A stretch of DNA of 11,838 nucleotides from an uncultured Oscillospiraceae bacterium (GTDB lineage Bacteria; Bacillota; Clostridia; Oscillospirales; Acutalibacteraceae), in assembly GCA_958451705.1 (NCBI GenBank), contig CAUDRD010000026.1:1-11838 (forward strand). The letters are read 5' to 3'. Each line of letters opens with the position of its first letter. Within the stretch, counting starts at the first letter, position 1. The translations under genes were made by a program, and so were the position numbers. The notes under the pieces were generated by a model that was not told the DNA's origin, ran no database searches, and worked only from the letters and a program-made list of their open reading frames with translations. Below are positions 1 through 6,877 of this stretch, one piece after another.

Positions 1-710
1 CCCTCCTGAACTATGGAGCCGTTTTTCATAAACAGAATCCTGTCGCAGAAAGCGGTGCTGGCAAGTCGGTGGGAAATATAAAAGGACGTTTTGCCCTTGG
101 TGATTTCATCATATTTCATATAAAGCTCATTTTCCGCAATGGGGTCGAGAGCCGCCGTAGGTTCGTCAAGGATTATAATGGGCGACTGCTTATAAATAGC
201 TCTGGCACACAGAAGCTTCTGAATTTCGCCTCCCGATAAATCAATACCGTTTTTGTTTATCTCCTTGTGGAGCTTCGTTTTCACTCCATCGGGAAGAGAT
301 CTGATTTTTTCCTCAAGACCTGCGAACTTAATTGACTTTTGAAGGCGATCTATATCTGCTTTATCCTCGCTCATTGTTATGTTGCTTTCAATTGAGGAAG
401 GCATAGTGAATATATCCTGAAAAACAGCCGAGAAGAGCTTGTATCTATCCTCTTTTGCAATTTCCTGTATATTTTTTCCGTTTATAAGTATTCTGCCGCT
501 GGTGGTAGAATAAAGTCCGCAGAGAAGCTTAACGGTCGTTGTTTTACCTGCTCCGTTTTCTCCCACAATGGCGATTTTCTCCCCTGCCTCTATTTTAAAG
601 GAAAGATGTGACACAGCGTCATGAACTCCGTCATAAGAAAAGCTTACATCGTCAAACTCCACTGTACATTTTTCTGGGAATTTTTCGAGAGGCTTTGCCT
701 TATCAAAGTC
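1..710 (-). pseudogene. ABC exporter ATPase domain, in frame after a TAG stop; runs off left edge
   Basis: This is the nucleotide-binding half of the half-transporter whose membrane domain is at 711-1766. Read by hand on the minus strand, the same frame continues after the TAG with no further stop to the window edge (236 codons). All ABC ATPase landmarks are present in order: FDDVSFSYDG (A-loop region), Walker A GENGAGKTT, Q-loop VFQD, signature LSGGE, Walker B IIILDEPTAALDP and H-loop SHRLAS. Only the final few dozen residues lie outside the window. No ATG with a Shine-Dalgarno sequence lies between the stop and Walker A; the first ATG comes after the Q-loop. Separate translation is therefore unlikely, and expression would need stop read-through. 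The intact motifs suggest the stop is recent. It could be a nonsense mutation, a sequencing error or, much less likely, a recoded codon. Confidence 0.8.
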
Positions 711-713
711 CTA
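711..713 (-). other. In-frame amber (TAG) codon between TMD and NBD
   Basis: On the minus strand the codons read GAA AAA GAG TAG GAC TTT GAT, with the upstream membrane domain and the downstream ATPase domain in one frame. The other complete genes in the window, and the fragment at 1830-2162, end in TAA or TGA, so this is the only TAG terminating a frame here. That sample is small, and TAG is commonly the rarest stop in low-GC Firmicutes. Confidence 0.85.
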
Positions 714-1766
714 CTCTTTTTCAATGCATTTGCGGTAATCGTCGGTATGAATATGGTTTGAATAAAGCTCACCGTACAGCTGAGCGACCTGAAAAATCCA
801 TGAGTTCGCTCCGCTTATAACCGAATAGTAAAAGGCAAAATCTCCCGCCGTAAGCCTGCCTTTTAAATAAAGGCTTATGAGAATTGCAAAGACAGATAAA
901 TCACGGATGAGGAAAACCCCATAAGTCAGAGTGTTATAAAGAAAATGCTTTTTATTTGCGCTGTTTTTAAACCTTTTATAGTCGCCTATAAGCATATCTA
1001 TAAGGGGCGTAAACCAGTTTGCCACATTGAATATCTTTATATCCTTTGCGGCTTTTAAATCAGCGCCTTTTCCCGTCGAAAGATACCTTGCTTTTCTGGT
1101 GGCACCCAAATATTCCCTGCTCTCCTCTATTGATACTTTTTTCGATAAAACACAAAGGACAAAATTAACTGCTGCTGAGAATATACATACAGCTAAAATC
1201 CACGGGTCCGCCAAAGCTACAAGGGCAAAAAATGCCGCTATTCCCGTAATGGCAATTATCATTTTCTGAATATTATAGAGAAACTGTGATAAACCTAAAT
1301 CGCCGTAGAAAATGCCTGCAACCGCTTTATCAAAAACCTTTCTCTTTTCATAGCTTTCAATATCCTCATAGTTTACGGAAAGATTCTTTCTGATTATGTT
1401 TTCTTGAATGGTATATCTCCATTTTTCGCAGTAAGCCGCAAGCTGCATTTCGTTTTTATATGACATAACCTGAAAAATAACGTTCATAACAGCAAAGGCA
1501 AAAAACGAAATAAGCAGAGTTTTTGCATCCGCTTCACCTGTAATACAGTCGATTATTATTTTAAGTATAAACGTTGCTGAAAGTGGAATAAAAACTGCCG
1601 GTATTATTCCGTAAACAAAGGTCATTATAAGTTTAAATTTGCTATCACTGTTAGCATCAAACATCATTTTCAAAAGATATTTAATATTCTGATAAAAAGA
1701 GTATTTTGTTTTTTCTTTTGCCGGTGTGTTCAAGTTTTCCATCTCCTCTCGACTATGATAATACAT
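711..1766 (-). CDS. ABC exporter transmembrane domain (half-transporter cut by in-frame TAG)
   Basis: This is the membrane domain of a fused TMD-NBD ABC exporter of the type that moves peptides, lipids or drugs. Its 351 residues have an N-terminal cytoplasmic stretch (about 1-44) and hydrophobic segments near 46-76, 82-103, 163-183, 186-208, 277-300 and 308-330, the six-helix layout of the family. The reading frame ends at TAG (711-713), exactly in the linker before the ATPase domain, which continues in frame at 1-710. A normal protein would be about 600 residues. The start ATG at 1766 matches the start of the truncated paralogue upstream; its ribosome binding site (AAGAGA-like) is weak. It lies downstream of that fragment (1830-2162) within a 396-bp duplicated block. 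A TMD alone cannot hydrolyse ATP, so the product is probably non-functional unless the stop is suppressed or an NBD acts in trans. Substrate is unknown. Confidence 0.75.
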   Translation of the reverse strand: MYYHSREEMENLNTPAKEKTKYSFYQNIKYLLKMMFDANSDSKFKLIMTFVYGIIPAVFIPLSATFILKIIIDCITGEADAKTLLISFFAFAVMNVIFQVMSYKNEMQLAAYCEKWRYTIQENIIRKNLSVNYEDIESYEKRKVFDKAVAGIFYGDLGLSQFLYNIQKMIIAITGIAAFFALVALADPWILAVCIFSAAVNFVLCVLSKKVSIEESREYLGATRKARYLSTGKGADLKAAKDIKIFNVANWFTPLIDMLIGDYKRFKNSANKKHFLYNTLTYGVFLIRDLSVFAILISLYLKGRLTAGDFAFYYSVISGANSWIFQVAQLYGELYSNHIHTDDYRKCIEKE

Positions 1767-1804
1767 TATTTTCTCTTTTAAAAGCGAATTTCTGCACTAA
1801 TGGT

Positions 1805-1833
1805 ATCATACAGCGCACCAACGGACATTTTAA
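1805..1833 (-). promoter_or_regulatory. Weak candidate promoter upstream of the ABC exporter
   Basis: A TATGAT hexamer (1805-1810) lies 17 bp from TTAAAA (1828-1833) on the minus strand, about 40 bp upstream of the exporter start at 1766. The -35 matches consensus at only four positions. The equivalent site in the upstream copy reads CATGAT. This is pattern matching only. Confidence 0.22.
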
Positions 1834-2162
1834 AGGTCATTTCTTTCACTCTTGTATGCCATAACCTGCAAAACAAAGTTTATGGTGACAAAAACGAAAA
1901 ATGAAATAAGCACAGTTTTTATATCTACCTCGCCTGTAATAAAGTCGATTATTATTTTAAGTATAAACGTCGCTGCAAGAAGAATAAAAACCGCAGGTAT
2001 TATTCCTTTAACGAAGGTCATTGCAAGTTTTCTTTTCCTTTCATTTTTAGCGTTAAAGATCGTTTTTAAAAGACATTTTGTATTCTGATAAAAAAAGCGG
2101 TTAGTTTGTTCTTTTTCAGGGGTTTTCAAATTTTCCATCTCCTCTCGGCCATGATAATACAT
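1830..2162 (-). pseudogene. Truncated ABC exporter paralogue (N-terminal fragment only)
   Basis: This 110-residue reading frame matches the first 106 residues of the exporter at 711-1766. By hand alignment about two thirds of residues are identical, including TFV.GIIPAVFI, ATFILKIIID and LISFF. Similarity stops after the motif VMAYKSE (VMSYKNE in the full copy). The frame then runs into sequence matching the upstream region of the next copy and ends four codons later at TAA. It keeps only the cytoplasmic N-terminus and roughly the first two membrane helices, with no ATPase domain, so it cannot be a transporter. There are two adjacent ATGs (2165 and 2162). AAGG just upstream is better spaced for the second, so I place the start at 2162. 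It is either the remains of a tandem paralogue after an internal deletion or a partial duplication that has since diverged. Confidence 0.75.
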
Positions 2163-2274
2163 CATTTTTCCTTTTAAAAGCGGATTTCTGCACGAACGGT
2201 ATCATGTGACGCACAAATGGTCATTTTAAAGCTTCTTTTTCTGTTTAAGAAAAATGCAATCGGTTTAGAAAATG

Positions 2275-2308
2275 AAAAAACCCGGCAAGAATGAAAACTC
2301 TTGCCGGG
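2275..2308 (-). terminator. Intrinsic terminator of the MurE-like gene
   Basis: A perfect 10-bp inverted repeat, CCCGGCAAGA (2281-2290) with TCTTGCCGGG (2299-2308), encloses an 8-nt loop. On the minus strand it is followed by a run of T (2275-2280). It lies about 30 bp past the stop of the MurE-like gene and separates it from the exporter remnants. Confidence 0.93.
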
Positions 2309-2336
2309 TAAAGTTTTAAACTATACTTTATTTACT

Positions 2337-3806
2337 TTATTTTTCGTTTTTAATCTCTTCCCAGAGCTCTTTTACAACAACTCTTTCATCGAAGGGATAT
2401 TTTACGCCGTTAATTTCTTCATAATCCCAGTGACCTTTACCGATAAGAAGAATTATGTCTCCGTCTTCTGCAATACTCATAGCGTGCTTAATAGCCGTTC
2501 TGCGGTCGATAATTTCTATATACTTACCGGTTGTTCTGTCAAGGCCAACTTTAATGTCGTTATTTATATCCTCAACCTTTTCAAATCTCGGACAGTTTGA
2601 AGTGAGAATTGTAAGGTCAGCCATGTTTCCGAGTATCTCACCTGCATCTGCTCTGCGGATTTTTGTACGGTTACCGTCGGAGCCGAAAACAGCAATTATA
2701 TGATTGGGATTATATGCCTTAACTGCGGAAATAAGGTTCTGAACACCGATTCCGTTATGGGCAAAGTCAAGGAGCACTGTAAAGGGAGCGTCTATCTTAA
2801 CTCTCTCTGCTCTTCCTCTTATCTCGATTTCCTCAAGGGCTGTTGAAATTACAGACTTATCAACTCCGCACATATGGCAAACAGTTGCAGCGGAAAGAGA
2901 ATCGTAAATACTGAACTTACCGGGAGAACCTACAGTAATTTCATCCTCGTATTTTCCCTTTGTGCTGTATTTAACACCCATGTATCCGGGCTTCATAATT
3001 GTCTCAAAGCTGTCTACAACTATATCGTTAAAATCGCCGAAGCCGAATTTTACTACTTCGCAGGTATGTCCCTCTAAGACTTTATCAATCTGAGGATCAT
3101 CGCCATTTACAACGCCGATCTTACACTGTTTTAAAAGAAGGCTCTTGCAGTGGAGGTATTCCTCAAGGCTCTTATGCTCCCAGGGGCTGATATGGTCACG
3201 GGAGATATTGAGGAAAATACCGTAATCAAATACAAAGCCTGCCGTTCTGCGAAGCATAAGTCCCTGTGAAGAGGCTTCCATTACAACGTATTTGCAGCCT
3301 GCATCATACATCTCACGGAAAAGTCTCTGAACCTCATAGGATTCGGGTGTGGTGTTAATGGTCTTCTGCTTTTCGTCGCCGATAAGTGCGCCAATACTGC
3401 CTATAAGACCTGTTTTATGTCCAGCCTTTTCGAGAATTGCCTTGATCATGTATGTGGTTGTCGTCTTACCCTTAGAACCAGTTACGCCGATTGTAATAAG
3501 TTTCTCGGCAGGATGTCCGTAATAAGCAGCTGCCATTTCCGCAAGGGCAGTTCTCGTATCAGCAGTTTTAATTACTGTAATATTTTCGGGAACTTCAACT
3601 TTTTCTTCACATACAATTGCCACTGCTCCCTTTTCTACTGCATCGCCCGCAAGGGTGTGACTGTCAAGCTTTGCGCCTTTGATGCAGACAAAGACACTTC
3701 CCGGCACAAGACGTCTTGTGTCATAGATAACGTCGGATACGTCAATATCCGTACTTCCGTTGATTACTTCATAATCAAGCCTCGAAATAAGCTCGCTTAA
3801 TTTCAT
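2337..3806 (-). CDS. murE: MurE-family Mur ligase (UDP-MurNAc-tripeptide synthetase-like), divergent motifs
   Basis: This is a cytoplasmic ATP-dependent amino-acid ligase of the Mur family. MurE adds the third residue (usually meso-diaminopimelate or lysine) to UDP-MurNAc-L-Ala-D-Glu in peptidoglycan synthesis. At 489 residues it has family length and order: N-terminal UDP-substrate domain (1-100), P-loop GVTGSKGKTT (107-116), TTPES (152-156), RDH (203-205), the lysine expected to be carbamylated (K221), and a C-terminal domain from about GRAER (331-335) with GKGH (456-459). Several signatures differ from textbook MurE: SSQGL (179-183) for SSHGL, DFAHNGIG (347-354) where YAHTPD is usual, and SNCPR (403-407) where DAP enzymes have DNPR. 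It could be the housekeeping MurE or a paralogue with another amino-acid partner. The ATG at 3806 has AAGGA about 11 nt upstream, slightly far. It is a single-gene unit between two terminators. Confidence 0.85.
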   Translation of the reverse strand: MKLSELISRLDYEVINGSTDIDVSDVIYDTRRLVPGSVFVCIKGAKLDSHTLAGDAVEKGAVAIVCEEKVEVPENITVIKTADTRTALAEMAAAYYGHPAEKLITIGVTGSKGKTTTTYMIKAILEKAGHKTGLIGSIGALIGDEKQKTINTTPESYEVQRLFREMYDAGCKYVVMEASSQGLMLRRTAGFVFDYGIFLNISRDHISPWEHKSLEEYLHCKSLLLKQCKIGVVNGDDPQIDKVLEGHTCEVVKFGFGDFNDIVVDSFETIMKPGYMGVKYSTKGKYEDEITVGSPGKFSIYDSLSAATVCHMCGVDKSVISTALEEIEIRGRAERVKIDAPFTVLLDFAHNGIGVQNLISAVKAYNPNHIIAVFGSDGNRTKIRRADAGEILGNMADLTILTSNCPRFEKVEDINNDIKVGLDRTTGKYIEIIDRRTAIKHAMSIAEDGDIILLIGKGHWDYEEINGVKYPFDERVVVKELWEEIKNEK

Positions 3807-3932
3807 TTATTCATCATTCCTTGTTTATGAAATCGGCACCCATTAAGGCACAGAAACAGTTTATCACAAATTGATTAAAAAAACCACAGAAAATGTAAAA
3901 TACTTACAACTTTTATATTTTACACATAAAAA

Positions 3933-3956
3933 CACCGCTGCCGAAAGACAGCGGTG
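3933..3956 (-). terminator. Intrinsic terminator of the adaptor-permease unit
   Basis: CACCGCTG (3933-3940) pairs with CAGCGGTG (3949-3956) around an 8-nt loop. On the minus strand it is followed by TTTTT (3928-3932). It starts about 14 bp past the permease stop and isolates the MurE-like gene downstream. Confidence 0.88.
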
Positions 3957-3969
3957 CAGCAATATTTTA

Positions 3970-5208
3970 TCAGTCTCTGCGAAGAGCCTCGATGGGAGCC
4001 ATTTTCGCAGCTTTTCGTGCAGGATACATTCCGAAGAATATTCCGATTGCACTTGAAAATCCGATAGCTATAACAATTGACATAAAGCTTATCTGAAGGG
4101 GAATTGCCATTATATAGGAAACGAGTTTTGCTCCCACAATTCCGATTACAATTCCTATTATTCCGCCTATGAGGCATATTATAACGGATTCCGTAAGGAA
4201 CTGAAGGGAAATAGTTGAGGTTTTCGCACCAAGGGCTTTTCTTATACCTATCTCTCTCGTTCTTTCCGTGACGGAGACAAGCATTATATTCATAACGCCT
4301 ATACCGCCAACCAAAAGAGATATTGCGCTGACTGCCGCAATAAAGGTTGTGAAAACGCTTATAACAGTATTGAGAAGGTCAATATACGTCGCCATATTGG
4401 TAACTGCATATACATCACGGTCGTGGTTATTGTGGCGGGCCATTAGCACATTTGAAGCGGTGTTTCCCACTGCGTCAAGCTGATTTTCGTCAACGGCCGA
4501 AATATAGAGCATCTCATATTTGTCGCTGTTTCCCATAAGGGAAGAGACAACATTGCCCGGAGCCATAATCATTCCTCCGGAAACGCCCATATTACCCATC
4601 ATACTCATACTGCTCAGCTGATCTGTATCCATTCCGAAACTGCCGGCAACATCCGTAACGCCGATTATTTTGAATTTTACCGAACGTCCGCTGACAGTAT
4701 AAGTTAAATATTTTCCTACGCAGTTCTCTTCGCCGAAAAGCTGCTTCGCACTCATAATATCTATTACGGCAACTGCACGTTGTGCGTCATACTCTTCCTG
4801 AGTAAAATATCTGCCGTATTTACAGGAAGTTTTCAGAAGAGACGCTACATCAGCATCACATCCGATTGCCGCACCCATGCCGGTGTTTCCCTCGGCGTCG
4901 ATGCTTCCCATAGAAATAGTAACGGGCGTTACATATTCGACACTTTCGAGATTTCTTATAGCTTCAATATCACCGTAATTTATATAGTCGCTGGATGTTG
5001 CATTGTTTGTCTTTACAGATATACTTACAACGCTCGCTCCCATATCTTCAATCATGCCGATAATATAATCACGGCCTCCGGTACCTACGGTTATAATCGC
5101 AATAACTGACGCAACACCGATTATTATTCCCAGCATTGTGAGAAGGGAACGCATCATATTCGTGCGGATGCTGAAAACCGCTATTTTTATATTTTCTTTA
5201 ATATTCAC
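3970..5208 (-). CDS. MacB/FtsX-type ABC transporter permease
   Basis: This is a membrane subunit of a type VII (MacB/LolCDE/YknZ-like) ABC transporter. Such permeases span the membrane four times and use ATP hydrolysis to work on substrates outside the cytoplasm. Its 412 residues show a first helix (about 20-42), a large extracytoplasmic domain (43-281), then three helices (about 282-310, 337-363, 372-396). The family hallmark VTERTREIGIRKALGA (313-328) follows the second helix, and the C-terminus PARKAAKMAPIEALRRD is typical. The start is GTG at 5208, supported by GGAGG seven nt upstream. The extracytoplasmic domain holds a Met-rich stretch (193-225, eight Met). It is 18 bp downstream of the adaptor gene, so co-transcribed. 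Unusually, no MacB-type ATPase gene lies between or beside them. The closest described analogue is Bacillus YknXYZ; substrate unknown. Confidence 0.9.
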   Translation of the reverse strand: MNIKENIKIAVFSIRTNMMRSLLTMLGIIIGVASVIAIITVGTGGRDYIIGMIEDMGASVVSISVKTNNATSSDYINYGDIEAIRNLESVEYVTPVTISMGSIDAEGNTGMGAAIGCDADVASLLKTSCKYGRYFTQEEYDAQRAVAVIDIMSAKQLFGEENCVGKYLTYTVSGRSVKFKIIGVTDVAGSFGMDTDQLSSMSMMGNMGVSGGMIMAPGNVVSSLMGNSDKYEMLYISAVDENQLDAVGNTASNVLMARHNNHDRDVYAVTNMATYIDLLNTVISVFTTFIAAVSAISLLVGGIGVMNIMLVSVTERTREIGIRKALGAKTSTISLQFLTESVIICLIGGIIGIVIGIVGAKLVSYIMAIPLQISFMSIVIAIGFSSAIGIFFGMYPARKAAKMAPIEALRRD

Positions 5209-5226
5209 GGTTTCGCCTCCGTTTTA

Positions 5227-6747
5227 TTATGAATTTTTCTCTACTTTAACCTTTGCGCCGTCCGTAAGGGTTGTAGGAGGATTCTTTACTACAAACTCTC
5301 CCTCCTGAAGACCGGATTCAATCTGATAATATGTGTCGTCGGTGGTTCCGAAAGTAATTTCTCTTAAGGAAACCGTTTCGGTTTCGCTGTTATAGACATA
5401 TACGCTGCTGGCCTTTGAATCAGGGATAAGAGCTTCAACGGGAATTGCAATCTGCTCCTTTGTCTCGCCGATTTCTACATCCACATCGACGTCAAAGCCT
5501 TCAATAACACTCCTGTCAGGATTTTCAATTGAAACTTTAACCTGACATCCCGCAGAGCTGGAACCTGTAAGTCCGCTTGTTATGGAGCTTAAATCGAAAG
5601 AACCTGAAGAAGAACCGGAGGTTGCTGTGGGGCTTATATAGATAATCTCACCGTCAAAGGTTCCGCCCATTGTGGTAACAGTGGCCTTCTGACCTACTGC
5701 GAGCTTAAGAATATCATATTTACCTGCAATGAAGGTAGCAACATACTTTGAAGTATCCGCCACAACCATACCGGTCTGTCCTGAACCGGCACTTCCAAGC
5801 ATTGAGAGAATAGAGTTCATATCCATCTGCATATCTCCGCTTGTAAGCATTGAGAGAAGAGAACTCATATCAAAGCCGCTGCTCTGTTCGGTTCCGAAAG
5901 TCTCCCCTGCCTTAACGCTGACCTTTGTTACAAGTCCGCTGCTTTTTGCAACCCAACCCGCAGCTATAACCTCTTTTTTAGCTACGCTTTTGTCAAGGTC
6001 CGCCTTTGCTGTATCAACAGCCATTTTAACTATTTCGTCAAAAGAAAGGCTGCTCTGAGTTTTAAAAAGCTCATTCTGTACTTTAAGCTGAAGAAGCTCA
6101 GTTTCACAGGTGATAAGCTTGCTTATTTTATCTGAAAAGTTGCTGACTTTATCCGCTCCTGTATCAACGCTGGGAATTGAATTCAAAATCTGTGTAAGAA
6201 CTGCCTGAAGCTCTTCCGGTGACATCTGAGAAAGCTTCTGCATGAGTTCTTCAACATTAACGTTGGGAATTTCAGGAAGAGTGCCGCTCATTGAAGTGAG
6301 TTCCTTTTTAAGTGACTCAGCTTCTTTTTCGAGGGAAGCTATCTGAGAAGTCAAATTTTTAACCTGCTGCTGGGCAGTAACTTTTCCGTTTACAACTGAG
6401 TTATAGGACTCCAAGGCTTTTGAGTAAGCTGCCTGCTTTTCTGCAATTTCCTTATCTATTGCAGATGTATCGAAGGTAGCAAGGACATCTCCCTTTTTAA
6501 CTGTGTCGCCCTCTTTAACATTTACGGTTTTAACCATTGTTCCGCTGTACATTGTATACTGAGTATCGCCGTCGGAAACGATCTCGCCGGTTGTGCTAAA
6601 ATGCTGTGACATTGCACGGGGCTTAACCTCTACAAGGTTAACTGATATTCCGGGATCGGGCATTGCAAACATAAGTATAAGCAGTACAACAACTAAAACG
6701 CCGGCTATACTGCCTATTATTATCCCGTTCCTCTTTTTTTTGCTCAT
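5227..6747 (-). CDS. HlyD/RND-type membrane-fusion adaptor, transporter partner
   Basis: This is a membrane-anchored adaptor of the MacA/YknX/HlyD family, which partners ABC permeases in drug or peptide efflux. I chose ATG 6747 (506 residues) because GGAG lies six nt upstream; the in-frame ATG at 6759 has no ribosome binding site. Layout: basic N-terminus and one anchor helix (about 8-27), lipoyl half-motif (67-91, with VNVKEGDTVKKGDVLATFD), coiled coils (about 97-156 and 201-258), second lipoyl half (264-286, with SGLVTKVSVKAGETF), beta-barrel (about 327-436) and C-terminal domain. It is longer than typical MacA-type adaptors because of a Met/Ser-rich insert (287-326), a Ser/Gly insert (374-400) and a helical insert between the coiled coils (about 160-195, with SPEELQAVLTQI). 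In a monoderm cell it would act on the outer face without an outer-membrane channel. First gene of a two-gene unit. Confidence 0.88.
   Translation of the reverse strand: MSKKKRNGIIIGSIAGVLVVVLLILMFAMPDPGISVNLVEVKPRAMSQHFSTTGEIVSDGDTQYTMYSGTMVKTVNVKEGDTVKKGDVLATFDTSAIDKEIAEKQAAYSKALESYNSVVNGKVTAQQQVKNLTSQIASLEKEAESLKKELTSMSGTLPEIPNVNVEELMQKLSQMSPEELQAVLTQILNSIPSVDTGADKVSNFSDKISKLITCETELLQLKVQNELFKTQSSLSFDEIVKMAVDTAKADLDKSVAKKEVIAAGWVAKSSGLVTKVSVKAGETFGTEQSSGFDMSSLLSMLTSGDMQMDMNSILSMLGSAGSGQTGMVVADTSKYVATFIAGKYDILKLAVGQKATVTTMGGTFDGEIIYISPTATSGSSSGSFDLSSITSGLTGSSSAGCQVKVSIENPDRSVIEGFDVDVDVEIGETKEQIAIPVEALIPDSKASSVYVYNSETETVSLREITFGTTDDTYYQIESGLQEGEFVVKNPPTTLTDGAKVKVEKNS
5797..5868 (-). repeat. 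48-bp-offset internal repeat in the adaptor gene
   Basis: Two near-identical 24-bp segments, 5797-5820 and 5845-5868, differ at about three positions and lie exactly 48 bp (16 codons) apart. They encode MNSILSML and MSSLLSML, so the Met/Ser-rich insert contains a 16-residue tandem duplication. Confidence 0.75.
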
Positions 6748-6753
6748 CTTTTT

Positions 6754-6757
6754 CTCC
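6754..6757 (-). promoter_or_regulatory. Ribosome binding site that decides the adaptor start
   Basis: GGAG, six nt before ATG 6747, overlaps the alternative in-frame ATG at 6757-6759. That upstream ATG is preceded by AT-rich sequence without a Shine-Dalgarno match, so translation most likely starts at 6747. Confidence 0.6.
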
Positions 6758-6822
6758 ATTAATTAAAACACCACTTTCGTACTATGTTAAACTGATTCCA
6801 GTCTTACACTACGCATGGTATG

Positions 6823-6828
6823 ATTATA
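6823..6828 (-). promoter_or_regulatory. Candidate -10 element for the adaptor-permease unit
   Basis: A perfect TATAAT hexamer on the minus strand lies just past the purD terminator and about 75 bp upstream of the adaptor start. No good -35 box is found 17 bp upstream, because that region is the terminator stem. A promoter is expected in this gap, but this one is only a guess. Confidence 0.28.
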
Positions 6829-6832
6829 AACT

Positions 6833-6859
6833 AAAAAGCCATCTTTGTGATGGCTTTTT
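6833..6859 (-). terminator. Intrinsic terminator of the purine operon
   Basis: An 11-bp perfect inverted repeat, AAAAAGCCATC (6833-6843) with GATGGCTTTTT (6849-6859), has a 5-nt loop. On the minus strand the stem ends in a T run, and the flanking A run makes it potentially bidirectional. It lies about 20 bp past the purD stop. Confidence 0.9.
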
Positions 6860-6877
6860 GTATTAACAAATTATGAA

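Larger units (their letters stand above)
1440..2231 (-). repeat. Diverged tandem direct repeat, 396-bp period
   Basis: Two consecutive blocks match at a constant offset of 396 bp: about 1836-2231 and about 1440-1835. Each contains a CTTTAAAATG motif (2222-2231 and 1826-1835), a GTGCAGAAAT-containing leader, the start codon (2162 and 1766), and about 106 codons of the exporter N-terminus. No indels are needed for the landmarks I checked. The join lies near 1836-1847, where coding similarity in the first copy ends and the leader of the second begins. Confidence 0.75.

Noticed and set aside
1..710. The left-edge ATPase as the missing partner of the MacB-type permease
   Set aside because: Its frame continues directly from an exporter membrane domain, so it is the NBD of a fused half-transporter, and it is separated from the permease by two terminators.
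1..713. Amber recoding (pyrrolysine or TAG-to-Gln) as explanation of the exporter stop
   Set aside because: Only one such TAG is seen, no suppressor tRNA or Pyl gene is in the window, and exporters are not known to need it. A nonsense mutation is simpler.
3804..3818. Tiny leader ORF (ATG ATG AAT AAA TGA) overlapping the MurE-like start
   Set aside because: The Shine-Dalgarno sequence touches its first ATG with no spacing, it encodes only four residues, and such overlaps arise easily in AT-rich leaders.
6760..6832. Riboswitch or attenuator ahead of the adaptor gene
   Set aside because: The only clear hairpin is the purD terminator; the remaining 70 bp shows no conserved aptamer-like structure.
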